64,000 nucleotides of DNA, from positions 1 to 64,000 of the forward strand of contig JALHQN010000004.1 of assembly GCA_022841915.1 (NCBI GenBank). Reading direction: 5' to 3'. The notes beneath the pieces were generated by a model. It did no database searches. It was given only the letters and a program-made list of their open reading frames with translations, and was not told the origin of the DNA. This document shows positions 42,644 to 51,680 of this stretch, in pieces. The translations under genes were made by a program, and so were the position numbers. Every line of letters starts with the position of its first letter. Position 1 is the stretch's first letter. The stretch comes from Burkholderiales bacterium (lineage in GTDB: Bacteria; Pseudomonadota; Gammaproteobacteria; Burkholderiales; WYBJ01).

Positions 42644-45276
42644 TGGGTGCGGCACAAGGATTCGAGCCGACGCTGATCGCGGTTGCCGCCCGCTGCCTGC
42701 GCATGCCGCCCGAAAGCATCGATCCGTCGGCACCGCTGACCCGCTACGGACTCGATTCGCTCACGGCCTTGGAATTCGCGGTGGCGGTGACCGAGGCCAC
42801 CGGCCTGGACTTGCCCGAAGATCTCCTGTTCGAATGGCCCAGCATACGGCAACTCGCGCTGCAACTGCTCCACCGCGCGCCCGCGCCCGATACTGTCGCA
42901 GAGCGAGTCCGGCGCATGCACGCAGATGCGGTCCTCGGTGCCGACATCGATCCGACCGGATTGCCCGTCGAGGAACCGCAGGCTGTCCTGTTGACCGGAG
43001 CCAACGGTTTTCTCGGCACGTATGTCCTGCAGGCGCTGCTGGACGCCCAGGCGGGCGAGGTGATCTGCTTCGTACGAGCGACAGACGATGCGGGCGCGCG
43101 CGAACGCATCGACGAGGCGCGGCGGCGTCATGCCTTGGGCCCTGCGGATGGCCGGGTCCGTCCCCTGGCTGCGGACATCGGGCAGCCAGGGTTCGGGCTT
43201 GCGCCCGTCGTGTACGACGAGCTTGCGCGACGAACGCTGACCATCGTGCATTGTGCCGCCGAAGTGAACTGGGCTGCGCCCTACGAGCGGCTGGCAGCCG
43301 CGAACGTGGAGGCTACCCGCGGCTTGCTGCGGTTCGCCTGCACGACGGTCGCCAAGCCCTTCCATTTCCTTTCGAGCGCGGCTGCGGGCTACTCCACTCG
43401 GACCGACGCCGATTTCACCGAAGTATCCCCGGTGGTCGATCCTCACGGCATCCATCTCGGGTATGGTCAGAGCAAGTGGGTGGCCGAGCGTTTGGTGGAG
43501 TCCGCTCGTGACCGTGGACTGACCGCGACGATCTATCGGCCGAGCCTGATCGCGGGCCACAGCGTGACGGGCCTCGGCAACGATGACGATCTCTTCGCGC
43601 GCATGCTGCGCGGCTGCGTGGCGCTCGGCTATGCGCCCGATATCGACTGGCCCATGGACGCGTGTCCGGTCGAATTCGTCGCGCGCGCTGTGGCGCTCAA
43701 TGCGCTCGCATCGCCGCCGACGCTGCCCGTCCTGCATCTGCGCAATCCCCATCCCGCGTGCTGGAGCGAAGCCGTGCTCTGGATGAATCTGCGTGGCTAT
43801 CCGATCCGGCTGGAGTCGTATGCCCGGTGGATAGAGCGCGTCCGCAACGACGTCTTGGCACCCGAACACCCGCTGCATGCGTTGCGCGCCTTCCTGACGC
43901 ACCGGCCTGCGGGCGAGGGTGGTCGTTATCTGGCTGAGTTGTATGCCCGGCCTCATGTCCGGGAGATGAAGACAGAGCGTTCGGATGCCTTTCTCGCAGG
44001 CCAGGGAACGACGTGTTCGCGCCTCGGTGCTGCCCTCCTGGAGCGCTATTTCGATCGCTGGGCGGAGCGCGGGCTGGTCCCGGAGGGCGCGCGCCCTCGG
44101 CCATCGACCGACCCATGGCCGCAGGCAACCGTGGATTGGAACCTGGAAAGGCTGCTCCGAAGCCACCTCGTCGATTCGAGTTTACGGGTCGAGACATCGG
44201 CCGGCCGCGCTTTCGGTGCCGATTACAGCATCATCGGAGAATTGGGTTCGTGGCGTGCAGGCAGCCGGTACGCAATGCAGGCTCGTCGAGTCGATTTGCG
44301 GCATGCCGATGGGCGGCGTTCGGTCCTCGACGTGGTGCTCAAGACCAAGCTCGACGACGCAGTGGTGCTCGACGTCATGGAGCAGGTGGCCGGGTTCTGC
44401 GAGGCCGATCTCGGCCGCGCATTCTCCGCGTATCGCAACGAGAGCGAGTTCGTTGGCGCGCGCTCACGCGAGATCGCTTTGTACCAGGCTGCTGACGGAG
44501 CGCTCAAGGATCACATGCCGCGTTGCTTCGGCACGCTGGGAATCGGTGCGCACACGCTCGTTCTGGAGCGTGTCCATCCTGCCGAAGTTCGCGACGCAGT
44601 GAACGACACGAGTGGTTGGACCGAGCACGCGATCGAGGCGACACTGCGCGGACTGGGCAGCATCCACGGGCAGTGGGTGGGACAGGAGGCGCAACTTGCT
44701 CGCTACAGCGTCGTCGGGTCGAAGGCGACGCCCAGCGCTGCCGCGCTGGATTGGTGGTCGGCCCTGTCCGCTTACGGACGGCCTTGGATGGAAGCCTGGC
44801 TGGGATCGGAGGCTGCGCGTCGCCACCGGCGAGCAGTTCTGCGGCTGAGGAGCACGCTCGCTGCCTTGGCCGAGCAGCCACGCACGCTGGTTCATGGCGA
44901 CTTCAATCCCCGCAATCTCGTGCTCCGATCCACTGCGCTCGGCCCACAGTTGTGCGTCTTCGATTGGGAACTGGCCGCGTACGCGGCGCCGCAACGCGAT
45001 CTGGTCGAGTTCCTGTGCTATGCGTTGGATCCGGCGGCTCCTCGCGAGGAGATAGAGCGCTACGTCAGTCTCGCGAGGTTGCAGTTCGGGCGCGCCGCGG
45101 GGATCGATGTCGACCCCGCGCTGTGGCTCAGCGGCGTTCGCGCGTCGGTGGCGGAGTTCGCGGTGAGGCGTTTGCCGATGTACTTCATTGCCCACCGCTT
45201 TCGTCCGCAGCCGTTCCTGCGTCGCGTCTGGTGCGCCTGGTGGCGGCTGGCTAGGGTTCTGGGAGACGAGCCTTGA
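42643..45276 (+). CDS. Fusion: acyl carrier, thioester reductase and APH-like kinase
   Basis: An 877-residue protein with three enzymatic parts. Residues 10-80 form a phosphopantetheine carrier (Ser39 in YGLDSLTALEF). Residues 105-480 form a thioester reductase of the extended SDR type, with LLTGANGFLGTYVLQAL and Tyr274/Lys278 of YGQSKWVAE. Residues 500-877 resemble aminoglycoside phosphotransferases, with VVLKTK, LVHGDFNPRN near 751 and FDWELA near 772. The logic is: the acyl-AMP ligase loads the carrier, the reductase frees an aldehyde or alcohol, and the kinase phosphorylates something. The kinase fusion is unusual. It ends only two bases before the convergent flgN stop. Confidence 0.88.
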   Translation: MGAAQGFEPTLIAVAARCLRMPPESIDPSAPLTRYGLDSLTALEFAVAVTEATGLDLPEDLLFEWPSIRQLALQLLHRAPAPDTVAERVRRMHADAVLGADIDPTGLPVEEPQAVLLTGANGFLGTYVLQALLDAQAGEVICFVRATDDAGARERIDEARRRHALGPADGRVRPLAADIGQPGFGLAPVVYDELARRTLTIVHCAAEVNWAAPYERLAAANVEATRGLLRFACTTVAKPFHFLSSAAAGYSTRTDADFTEVSPVVDPHGIHLGYGQSKWVAERLVESARDRGLTATIYRPSLIAGHSVTGLGNDDDLFARMLRGCVALGYAPDIDWPMDACPVEFVARAVALNALASPPTLPVLHLRNPHPACWSEAVLWMNLRGYPIRLESYARWIERVRNDVLAPEHPLHALRAFLTHRPAGEGGRYLAELYARPHVREMKTERSDAFLAGQGTTCSRLGAALLERYFDRWAERGLVPEGARPRPSTDPWPQATVDWNLERLLRSHLVDSSLRVETSAGRAFGADYSIIGELGSWRAGSRYAMQARRVDLRHADGRRSVLDVVLKTKLDDAVVLDVMEQVAGFCEADLGRAFSAYRNESEFVGARSREIALYQAADGALKDHMPRCFGTLGIGAHTLVLERVHPAEVRDAVNDTSGWTEHAIEATLRGLGSIHGQWVGQEAQLARYSVVGSKATPSAAALDWWSALSAYGRPWMEAWLGSEAARRHRRAVLRLRSTLAALAEQPRTLVHGDFNPRNLVLRSTALGPQLCVFDWELAAYAAPQRDLVEFLCYALDPAAPREEIERYVSLARLQFGRAAGIDVDPALWLSGVRASVAEFAVRRLPMYFIAHRFRPQPFLRRVWCAWWRLARVLGDEP

Positions 45277-45278
45277 GG

Positions 45279-45755
45279 TCAGGCGCTGGCCAGGGCCCGA
45301 GTGTGGCCTGAGGTGAGCCGGGTGCCGCCGTCGGGGCCGTAGACGCCCGAACTCTTCGCGGCCATTTGCAGCGCGGTGATCGAGGCCTGGTTGTGCTTCA
45401 GACGCGCGGCCACCAAAGCGCCATTGATTTCGTTGGCAGCGCGGACCTGCGCGGCCAGAGCCTTGATTTCGTCCCAGATTTTGCGTACGGCCGGATCGGC
45501 ATGCTGTTCGATCCAGGCGGTCATGCCGTCTCGATCGGCGCGCAGGCCATGGGACGCCAGCAGCCGGCTGCGGCTATCGGAGAATCGCCTCAGTTCGAGG
45601 ATCTGAGCGGCTTTCTGTTCGGTAAAGGCCATCAGGTGGTCGTGATCGCCCGCCACCAAGGCCGATTGTTCGCGCTCGAGCAAGCGCAGGAATTCCTGCA
45701 CGCGTGCGCGTTCCTGTTGCAGTGCGTTCAAGTGCTGCACGTCTTCCGAGGCCAT
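45279..45755 (-). CDS. flgN: Flagellar export chaperone FlgN
   Basis: A 158-residue, all-helical FlgN, the cytoplasmic chaperone for the hook-associated proteins FlgK and FlgL. The pattern LNALQQERARVQEFLRLLEREQSALV opens with the FlgN heptads, and the C-terminal part with NEINGALVAARLKHNQASI binds FlgK/L in homologues. It is the last gene of the leftward flgA-flgM-flgN set. Its stop codon lies two bases from the end of the convergent lipid operon, so no room is left for a terminator. Confidence 0.9.
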   Translation of the reverse strand: MASEDVQHLNALQQERARVQEFLRLLEREQSALVAGDHDHLMAFTEQKAAQILELRRFSDSRSRLLASHGLRADRDGMTAWIEQHADPAVRKIWDEIKALAAQVRAANEINGALVAARLKHNQASITALQMAAKSSGVYGPDGGTRLTSGHTRALASA

Positions 45756-45849
45756 GTCTCGCTCTACTGCAGGTTTGCGACCGCCGCCCGACTCGGCGAT
45801 TGGCCAGTCGAGAGGTCGATTTCGACAGCGATGCGCGGCGCGTATTGCA

Positions 45850-46161
45850 TCAGCCGCGCTGGGATTGAATCAGCTCGCGCACGGTTTCCAGGAGCTTGTC
45901 CGCGATCACGTCCGGGTTGACCTTGAAGCGCCCGTCGCTGATCGCCTGCTTGATCTCGTCGACGCGCTGACTGTCCACCACCGGCACATTGGCCAAGCTC
46001 GCTTCGATCCCGGCAAGTTGGGAGCCGAGCGGGCTCAGTTGAACGCGCGGCCCGCTGCTCGCACCGCCCTGGGGCGTGGTGGCACCGGTCTTGTTGTTGC
46101 GTCCCTGTCCTTCGGACACCTGCCCGCTCTGTATGGAGCGCAGATTTCCATCGATCTTCAC
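45850..46161 (-). CDS. flgM: Anti-sigma-28 factor FlgM
   Basis: A 103-residue FlgM, the secreted anti-sigma factor that holds FliA until the hook is finished. The N-terminus is flexible and Gly, Gln and Asn rich; the C-terminal half (VDSQRVDEIKQAISDGRFKVNPDVIADKLL, shortened) is the FliA-binding helix region. Two sigma-28 promoter copies lie upstream, at 37 and 94 bases from the ATG, as expected for the autoregulatory class III flgM promoter. flgN follows 94 bases downstream. Confidence 0.94.
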   Translation of the reverse strand: MKIDGNLRSIQSGQVSEGQGRNNKTGATTPQGGASSGPRVQLSPLGSQLAGIEASLANVPVVDSQRVDEIKQAISDGRFKVNPDVIADKLLETVRELIQSQRG

Positions 46162-46197
46162 GATGACTTCCTCGCTTTCTAAGCACGTAGTGCATCA

Positions 46198-46224
46198 GTT
46201 ACGGCAATAGGAAAAGAGACTTGA
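46198..46224 (-). promoter_or_regulatory. Proximal sigma-28 promoter of flgM
   Basis: On the minus strand: TCAA, a 15-base spacer, then GCCGTAAC. The -10 element is the same GCCGTAACTG found in the distal copy 57 bases upstream. The start of flgM is 36 bases downstream, a normal leader for flgM. Confidence 0.6.
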
Positions 46225-46254
46225 GCCCCTTCCCACAACCCCGTCACAACTGCA

Positions 46255-46281
46255 GTTACGGCAGCCGCCCCGGCCCCTTTA
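46255..46281 (-). promoter_or_regulatory. Distal sigma-28 promoter of flgM
   Basis: On the minus strand: TAAA, a 15-base spacer, then GCCGTAAC, an excellent fit to the TAAA-N15-GCCGATAA pattern. It lies about 94 bases before flgM and 58 bases after the flgA stop. Confidence 0.6.
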
Positions 46282-46338
46282 GGTTTTCAGGACCTTTGTC
46301 ACGCGGCAGCCGGGTTTACTGCGCTCTCCGACTCGGAC

Positions 46339-47052
46339 TCAGTAACGCACTTCCACCACCCCGCCTGCTCGGGCGATGCCCGAGACCGTCTGCCCGGACG
46401 GGGACCGCACTTGCACCGACTGTCCCTCCGTCGCATTGGCCAGTGCCCGACCTTCGGTGCTGACCCGGAAACCCGGTCCCTGGCTGACGATTCGCACGCC
46501 CTGGCCCTGGGAGACGACGTTGGGCGATCTGAGCATATCCTGACGTACCGGCTGGCCGGCGCCGAGACTCATCGCGAACTGCTTGCCGATCGCATGCATC
46601 GGATCGATCACGATGCCGGCCGGCAAGCGGGCGAGGTCCCCCCGCATCAGCACCAAATCCTGCAAGTTGACTGTTTCGCCATGCGCGACCGGGCGCGCCG
46701 TGACGACATACTCCGCATTGATCTCGACCTGCACGCTGGCATAGACGGTCCAGGCGACCGGCGCCATGCAGCGCACACCTACGGCCGATTTGCCCCATAG
46801 ACGGCCACCCGGCGGCATGAAGGCTTCGGGTGCGGGGCATCGCGCCAGGCTCAGGCGTGGATCGAGCGGCGTCACGTTGAAGCTTGCCTGACCCGGCAGT
46901 CCGCTGGTTTCCTTGCGCACGTAAGCCTCGACCACCCGCTGCAATTGGCCGAGATCCTGGCGCACTTCGCTGGCCGCGGTCGGGAGCGGGGTGGCGAGTG
47001 TCGCGACGAATAGAGCTGATCGAACCAACGCTAAAGATCTCATGCGGGCCAT
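46339..47052 (-). CDS. flgA: Flagellar P-ring assembly chaperone FlgA
   Basis: A 237-residue periplasmic chaperone that helps FlgI form the P ring. The signal peptide runs through LVRSALFVATLATPLPTAAS; the mature part has an N-terminal domain with CPAPEAFMPPGG and a C-terminal SAF domain (VLMRGDLARLPAGIVIDP through QVRSPSGQTVSGIARAGG). ATGs at 47052 and 47043 both fit the signal peptide; neither has a strong binding site. The gene is divergent from flgB with about 220 bases between. It is the first gene of the leftward flgAMN set. Confidence 0.92.
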   Translation of the reverse strand: MARMRSLALVRSALFVATLATPLPTAASEVRQDLGQLQRVVEAYVRKETSGLPGQASFNVTPLDPRLSLARCPAPEAFMPPGGRLWGKSAVGVRCMAPVAWTVYASVQVEINAEYVVTARPVAHGETVNLQDLVLMRGDLARLPAGIVIDPMHAIGKQFAMSLGAGQPVRQDMLRSPNVVSQGQGVRIVSQGPGFRVSTEGRALANATEGQSVQVRSPSGQTVSGIARAGGVVEVRY

Positions 47053-47119
47053 TCTATGCAGACCGTGCCGGCATCCATCCGAGAAATTGAGCACGATTTC
47101 ACGGCCAGTTCAGGGGATT

Positions 47120-47136
47120 GCGGCAAGGATTGCCGC
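47120..47136. repeat. Inverted repeat in the flgA-flgB gap
   Basis: GCGGCAA and TTGCCGC form seven-base arms around GGA. It lies between the divergent flgA and flgB starts, so it is more likely a regulatory site or leader hairpin than a terminator. I did not find the same arms elsewhere in the flagellar promoters that I inspected. Confidence 0.45.
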
Positions 47137-47274
47137 CCGCTTGCCGTCTTGCGCCAGCCAAGTTCGAAATGGCGCTGCTTTGCCAGTTTTATCGAGGGTC
47201 GCCGCATACCGATGCGCGCATACCATCCTCACACAGCCGAAGCTTCAATCGCGGCCCGACCACAGGACTGTGCA

Positions 47275-47691
47275 ATGACGAATGCGATCGACAGGATGTT
47301 CAATCTGCACCAAACCGCCCTGAGCATGCGCGGCTACCGCAGCCAGGTGCTCGCCTCCAACATCGTCAATGCCGATACGCCGGGTTACCAGGCGCGTGAT
47401 GTCGATTTCAAGGCGGCGCTCACCGAAGCGGCCGGAGCCCGTGCCGAGCAGCAGGTGACGCTGGTCAAGACATCTCCTCAGCATATGTCGGTCGGCGGTC
47501 TCCAAGGCGGGGCTGCGGCCGCCCAGGCGCCGCTCGTCTATCGCAATGTCACGCAGGCGAGCATCGACAACAACACGGTCGACGTAAACGTCGAACGCGC
47601 GCAGTTTGCCGACAACGCCATGCGTTACGAGGCCTCGCTCACGTTCATCAATTCCCGCATCAAGGGCTTGCTGTCCGCCATTCAAGGCTAG
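47275..47691 (+). CDS. flgB: Flagellar rod protein FlgB
   Basis: A 138-residue proximal rod subunit. MFNLHQTALSMRGYRSQVLASNIVNADTPGYQARDVDF (shortened) shows the rod/hook family N-terminal motif with NIVNADTPGY. It has no signal peptide, as expected of a type III export substrate. The start ATG lies 73 codons inside a longer open frame without coding character. It heads the flgBCDEFGHIJKL operon; no obvious sigma-28 element precedes it, in line with class II control by FlhDC. Confidence 0.95.
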   Translation: MTNAIDRMFNLHQTALSMRGYRSQVLASNIVNADTPGYQARDVDFKAALTEAAGARAEQQVTLVKTSPQHMSVGGLQGGAAAAQAPLVYRNVTQASIDNNTVDVNVERAQFADNAMRYEASLTFINSRIKGLLSAIQG

Positions 47692-47699
47692 GAGACATC

Positions 47700-48101
47700 G
47701 TGGATCCCATCTTCAAGATCGCCGGACTCGCCATGACGGCACAATCGCAGCGGCTCAATGCCGTGGCGAGCAATCTCGCCAATGCCGAGAGCACGGTCAG
47801 TTCGACGGGTTCTCCGTATCGCGCCAAGCAGGTCGTGTTCGAGACGCTCGCTCTCGGCGCGCCGGCAGTTCAAGGCGTCAAGGTGTCGCAGGTCATCGAG
47901 GATGCATCGCCGCTCAAGCGGGTGTTCGACCCGAAGCATCCGGCCGCGGACGAGCAGGGTTACCTCAATCTGCCGAACGTCAACGTCGTCGACGAGATGG
48001 TGAACATGATCTCGGCCTCGCGTTCCTTTCAGACTAGTGTGGAGCTGATGAATACCGCGAAGCAGCTCGCACTGAAGACATTGTCCATCGGTCAGCAATA
48101 A
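47700..48101 (+). CDS. flgC: Flagellar rod protein FlgC
   Basis: A 133-residue proximal rod subunit. The N-terminal AMTAQSQRLNAVASNLANAEST and the C-terminal VNVVDEMVNMISASRSFQTSVELMN are the two coiled segments that pack in the rod. It begins with GTG behind AGGAGA, eight bases after flgB. A Gly-Ser-Pro-rich loop with SPYRAKQVVF marks FlgC against FlgB. Confidence 0.95.
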   Translation: MDPIFKIAGLAMTAQSQRLNAVASNLANAESTVSSTGSPYRAKQVVFETLALGAPAVQGVKVSQVIEDASPLKRVFDPKHPAADEQGYLNLPNVNVVDEMVNMISASRSFQTSVELMNTAKQLALKTLSIGQQ

Positions 48102-48116
48102 GGCGAACTCCCCATC

Positions 48117-48788
48117 ATGGCGAATGCAATTCAGGACGTGATCTCCGCAACGCGCAGTTCGGCGAGTCCGCTCGCCGCCACCAGCGCGGCCAACATCCAG
48201 GACCGGTTCCTCACGCTGCTGGTGACTCAATTGAAGAACCAGGATCCGCTGAGCCCCATGGACAACTCTCAGATCACGACCCAGCTGTCGCAGATCAGCA
48301 CCGTGAGCGGGATCGACAAGCTGAACGACACGATGTCCGGATTGGCCAGCGCCTTGTCGGCTTCGCTGGCGGCGAGTCAGTCGATGAGCAACGTCACCAT
48401 GATCGGCCGCGAAATCATGGCGCCCAGTGCGAAGCTCAATCTTGCAGACGGCAGGGCGACAGGGGCGGTTCAACTCGCCGAGGCTGCCGACAAAGTCACC
48501 GTTCAGGTGGTCGGCGCTGCGGGCAACGTCGTGGGCAGGTTCGAGATCGATCGGCCCGGCGCTGGCTTGAACAAGTTCACCTGGGACGGCAAGGGGCCGG
48601 ACGGACGCATCGCCGCCAACGGATCCTACGCCTTCCAGGTCGAGGCGACCCGTCAAGGCAAGGCGATCGAAGCAACCACCTACATGACAGGCAAGGTCAC
48701 CGGCGTTGGCGTCACGGGTGCGGATTCCACGCTCATCGTCGACGGCAGCGGGGAAGTGCGCTTCGCCGACGTCAAGCGTATCCAATAA
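48117..48788 (+). CDS. flgD: Hook-cap scaffold protein FlgD
   Basis: A 223-residue FlgD, the scaffold that caps the growing hook. The N-terminal FLTLLVTQLKNQDPLSPMDNSQITTQLSQIS region is the conserved FlgD core (shortened here). The C-terminal part contains a FlgD Ig-like and Tudor-like domain ending with TLIVDGSGEVRFADVKRI. It lies 15 bases behind flgC and 62 before flgE. Confidence 0.95.
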   Translation: MANAIQDVISATRSSASPLAATSAANIQDRFLTLLVTQLKNQDPLSPMDNSQITTQLSQISTVSGIDKLNDTMSGLASALSASLAASQSMSNVTMIGREIMAPSAKLNLADGRATGAVQLAEAADKVTVQVVGAAGNVVGRFEIDRPGAGLNKFTWDGKGPDGRIAANGSYAFQVEATRQGKAIEATTYMTGKVTGVGVTGADSTLIVDGSGEVRFADVKRIQ

Positions 48789-48850
48789 AGAACATACGAC
48801 TCACTGGGGGCCGTCGCGGCTTTCCGGATCAAGCATAGGAGCATCGTCTC

Positions 48851-50089
48851 ATGGCATTTCAGCAAGGACTCAGCGGTCTGAACAGCGCTTCGAAGAATCT
48901 GGACGTCATCAGCAACAACGTGGCCAACGCTTCCACCGTGGGCTTCAAGGGCTCGCGTGCGATGTTCGCCGACGTGTTTGCCAACTCGCTCAACGGCGCG
49001 GGTGCCAGCCAGGTGGGTATCGGCTCGAAGGTCGCAGCGGTGTCCCAGGAGTTCGGTCAGGGCAATGTCACCTCGACCAATAATCCGCTCGACGTGGCGG
49101 TCAACGGCAATGGCTTCTTTCGGGTCAGCAAGGACGGCACCATCAGCTTCACCCGCAACGGTCAGTTCCACCTCGATCCCGACGGCTATCTCGTGAACAC
49201 GGAAAACCAGCGCGTCACCGGGTACGGTACGGATCGATCCGCAAACATCATCGCCACGGCGCCGATCGACATCAAGCTGCAGGCAGCAGACATTCCTCCC
49301 TTGGCGACATCGGTATTCCGCTTCGGGGCCAATCTCGACGCGGATGCATCCCAACCGACCGCGGCGACGTTCAACTCGGCCGACCCGACAAGCTACAACA
49401 ACACGACCTCGGGGTCGGTTTACGACACGCTCGGCAACGCGCATGTCCTTAGCTATTACTTCGTGAAGGCGCCGGCCTCGGGGCAATGGAACGTGTATGG
49501 TTCGGTCAACGGTACGCCCATCAGCAATGTGGACCTGGGTGCGGGTGCCGGCAACCCGCTGGTGCTCAACTTCGATTCGACCGGGTCCCTGACCACCCCG
49601 ATGCCGACGACGGCCAGCCTCACGATCACGGGCGGGGCGACGTCGCCGATCAATTTTTCGCTCGATATGTCGGCCATGACCCAGTTCGGATCGCCCTTCA
49701 GCGTGAATTCGCTGTTCCAGGATGGGTATTCCTCGGGTCGTCTGGCCGGCGTGAACATCGGCTCCGACGGAACGATCAAGGGCCGCTACACCAACGGCCA
49801 GTCGCAGAACCTCGCGCAGATCGTGCTGGCGCAGTTCGCGAATCCCAACGGATTGAAGTCGCTCGGTCAGAACCAATGGGCCGATTCGCCGGACTCCGGC
49901 TTGCCTGTCATCGGTACACCGAACAGCGGCTCGTTGGGCGTGCTGCAGTCGTCCGCCGTCGAAGATTCTAACGTCGATCTGACGGCGGAACTCGTGGCGA
50001 TGATCACGGCGCAGCGCTTCTACCAGGCCAACGCGCAAAGCATCAAGACCCAAGACGATGTCATGCAGACGCTCGTGAACCTGCGTTAA
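48851..50089 (+). CDS. flgE: Flagellar hook protein FlgE
   Basis: A 412-residue hook subunit. The N-terminal [35 protein letters not shown] (shortened) and the C-terminal [34 protein letters not shown] form the D0 helices; the middle is the Thr/Ser/Gly-rich D1-D2 part with [18 protein letters not shown]. The length is typical for betaproteobacteria. The 62 bases before it include CATAGGAGCATC, a suitable ribosome binding site. Confidence 0.95.
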   Translation: MAFQQGLSGLNSASKNLDVISNNVANASTVGFKGSRAMFADVFANSLNGAGASQVGIGSKVAAVSQEFGQGNVTSTNNPLDVAVNGNGFFRVSKDGTISFTRNGQFHLDPDGYLVNTENQRVTGYGTDRSANIIATAPIDIKLQAADIPPLATSVFRFGANLDADASQPTAATFNSADPTSYNNTTSGSVYDTLGNAHVLSYYFVKAPASGQWNVYGSVNGTPISNVDLGAGAGNPLVLNFDSTGSLTTPMPTTASLTITGGATSPINFSLDMSAMTQFGSPFSVNSLFQDGYSSGRLAGVNIGSDGTIKGRYTNGQSQNLAQIVLAQFANPNGLKSLGQNQWADSPDSGLPVIGTPNSGSLGVLQSSAVEDSNVDLTAELVAMITAQRFYQANAQSIKTQDDVMQTLVNLR

Positions 50090-50128
50090 GCCATCGAACC
50101 CAACGCCAGCACCGGATAGCAACACGCC

Positions 50129-50869
50129 ATGGATCGTCTCATCTACGTCAGCATGACCGGCGCCCGCCATGCCCTCGAGGCGCAGGCGACGGTCGCGCAC
50201 AACCTTGCCAATGTCACCAGTTCGGGGTTCAGAGCGCAGATGAACGCGCTGCGGGCGGTCCATCTGTTCGGCGAGGGCATGCCGACGCGCTCCTATGTGG
50301 TCGATTCGACCGTGGGCACCGATTTCCGTCCAGGCACCGTCCAGCAGACAGGGCGCCCACTGGATGTGGCCATCCTCGGCCAAGGCTTCCTCGCCGTGCA
50401 GGCGGCCGACGGCTCCGAAGGCTACACCCGCGCGGGCGGGATGAACGTCGGCGCCGGCGGGATTCTGGTCAACCCGCAGGGGCTGCCGGTGCTGGGGGAC
50501 GGCGGCACGATCGCCATTCCTCCGGATGTCAACGTGACGATTGCCAAGGACGGCACGGTCTCGGCCGTGCCTTCGAACGGTCTGGGCGCGGTGAACGTGC
50601 TCGGACGCTTGAAGCTCGTCAATCCGCCGGAAGCCGATCTGGTTCGCAGTGCGGACGGCCTGTTTCGCTTGAAGAACGGCGATGTCGCACCCGCCGACAA
50701 CAGCGTGGTGGTCGCGTCTGCCGCAATCGAGGGCTCGAACGTGAACGCCGTGGAGCAGTTGGTCGCCATGATCAGCCATGCCCGCGCCTTCGAAACGCAT
50801 ATGAAGCTGCTGCAGAACGCCGATCAGAACGATCGCCAGGCGAACCAGCTCTTGTCGCTCAACCGCTGA
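50129..50869 (+). CDS. flgF: Flagellar rod protein FlgF
   Basis: A 246-residue proximal rod protein. [33 protein letters not shown] at the start (shortened) and [33 protein letters not shown] near the end mark the family; the position between flgE and flgG confirms the assignment. It is part of the rod between MS ring and distal rod. Confidence 0.95.
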   Translation: MDRLIYVSMTGARHALEAQATVAHNLANVTSSGFRAQMNALRAVHLFGEGMPTRSYVVDSTVGTDFRPGTVQQTGRPLDVAILGQGFLAVQAADGSEGYTRAGGMNVGAGGILVNPQGLPVLGDGGTIAIPPDVNVTIAKDGTVSAVPSNGLGAVNVLGRLKLVNPPEADLVRSADGLFRLKNGDVAPADNSVVVASAAIEGSNVNAVEQLVAMISHARAFETHMKLLQNADQNDRQANQLLSLNR

Positions 50870-50889
50870 AGCAACGTTTAGGACTCATC

Positions 50890-51672
50890 ATGCTCCGCTC
50901 TCTGTGGATCGCAAAAACCGGCCTCGATGCGCAACAGATGCACATCGACGTGATTTCGAACAACCTCGCCAACGTCAGCACCAACGGTTTCAAACGCTCG
51001 CGGGCCGTATTCGAGGATCTGCTCTACCAGACCTTGCGTCAGCCCGGTGCCCAGTCCTCGCAGCAGACGCAGATTCCCACCGGGCTGCAGATCGGCACCG
51101 GTGTGCGGCCGGTCGCCAACGAGCGCATCTTCACCCAAGGCAACCTGCAGCAGACGGGCAATCCGCTCGACGTCGCGATCCAGGGGCAGGGCTTTCTGCA
51201 GATCTTGATGCCCGACGGCACCACCGCCTACACGCGCGACGGTTCGTTGCGCGCGGACGCCAATGGCCAGCTTGTGACCTCCAACGGCTTTCCGGTGCAG
51301 CCGGCGATCACCATTCCCGCCAACGCGCAAAGCGTCACCATCGGTCGCGACGGCACGGTTTCGGTCGTGGCCGCGGGCACCACGGCGACGACACAAGTCG
51401 GCACCATCCAGCTTGCCAACTTCGTCAATCCGGGCGGACTCCTCAGTCTGGGCGAGAACCTGTATGCGGAGACGACAGCGTCGGGCACCGCCGGCGCGAA
51501 TCAGCCGGGCACCAACGGCGTGGGACTGCTCAACCAAGGTTATGTCGAAACCTCGAACGTGAACGTCGTCGAGGAACTGGTCAACATGATTCAAACCCAG
51601 CGCGCCTACGAGATCAACTCCAAGGCGATCCAGACTTCAGATCAGATGCTGCAGCGTCTGAGCCAACTGTAG
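50890..51672 (+). CDS. flgG: Flagellar distal rod protein FlgG
   Basis: A 260-residue distal rod protein. [34 protein letters not shown] (shortened) is nearly the family consensus, and the [22 protein letters not shown] loop is the FlgG-specific region that sets rod stiffness. The C-terminal [26 protein letters not shown] is also canonical. It lies 20 bases behind flgF and eight before flgH. Confidence 0.96.
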   Translation: MLRSLWIAKTGLDAQQMHIDVISNNLANVSTNGFKRSRAVFEDLLYQTLRQPGAQSSQQTQIPTGLQIGTGVRPVANERIFTQGNLQQTGNPLDVAIQGQGFLQILMPDGTTAYTRDGSLRADANGQLVTSNGFPVQPAITIPANAQSVTIGRDGTVSVVAAGTTATTQVGTIQLANFVNPGGLLSLGENLYAETTASGTAGANQPGTNGVGLLNQGYVETSNVNVVEELVNMIQTQRAYEINSKAIQTSDQMLQRLSQL

Positions 51673-51680
51673 GCGCCGCC

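Noticed and set aside
47053-47274. Sigma-28 promoter before flgB
   Set aside because: I looked for TAAA-N15-GCCGATAA in both directions and found no acceptable match; flgB is normally a class II promoter activated by FlhDC.
48680-50800. Open frame of 706 codons on the minus strand
   Set aside because: It is antisense to flgD, flgE and flgF, all of which are unmistakable.
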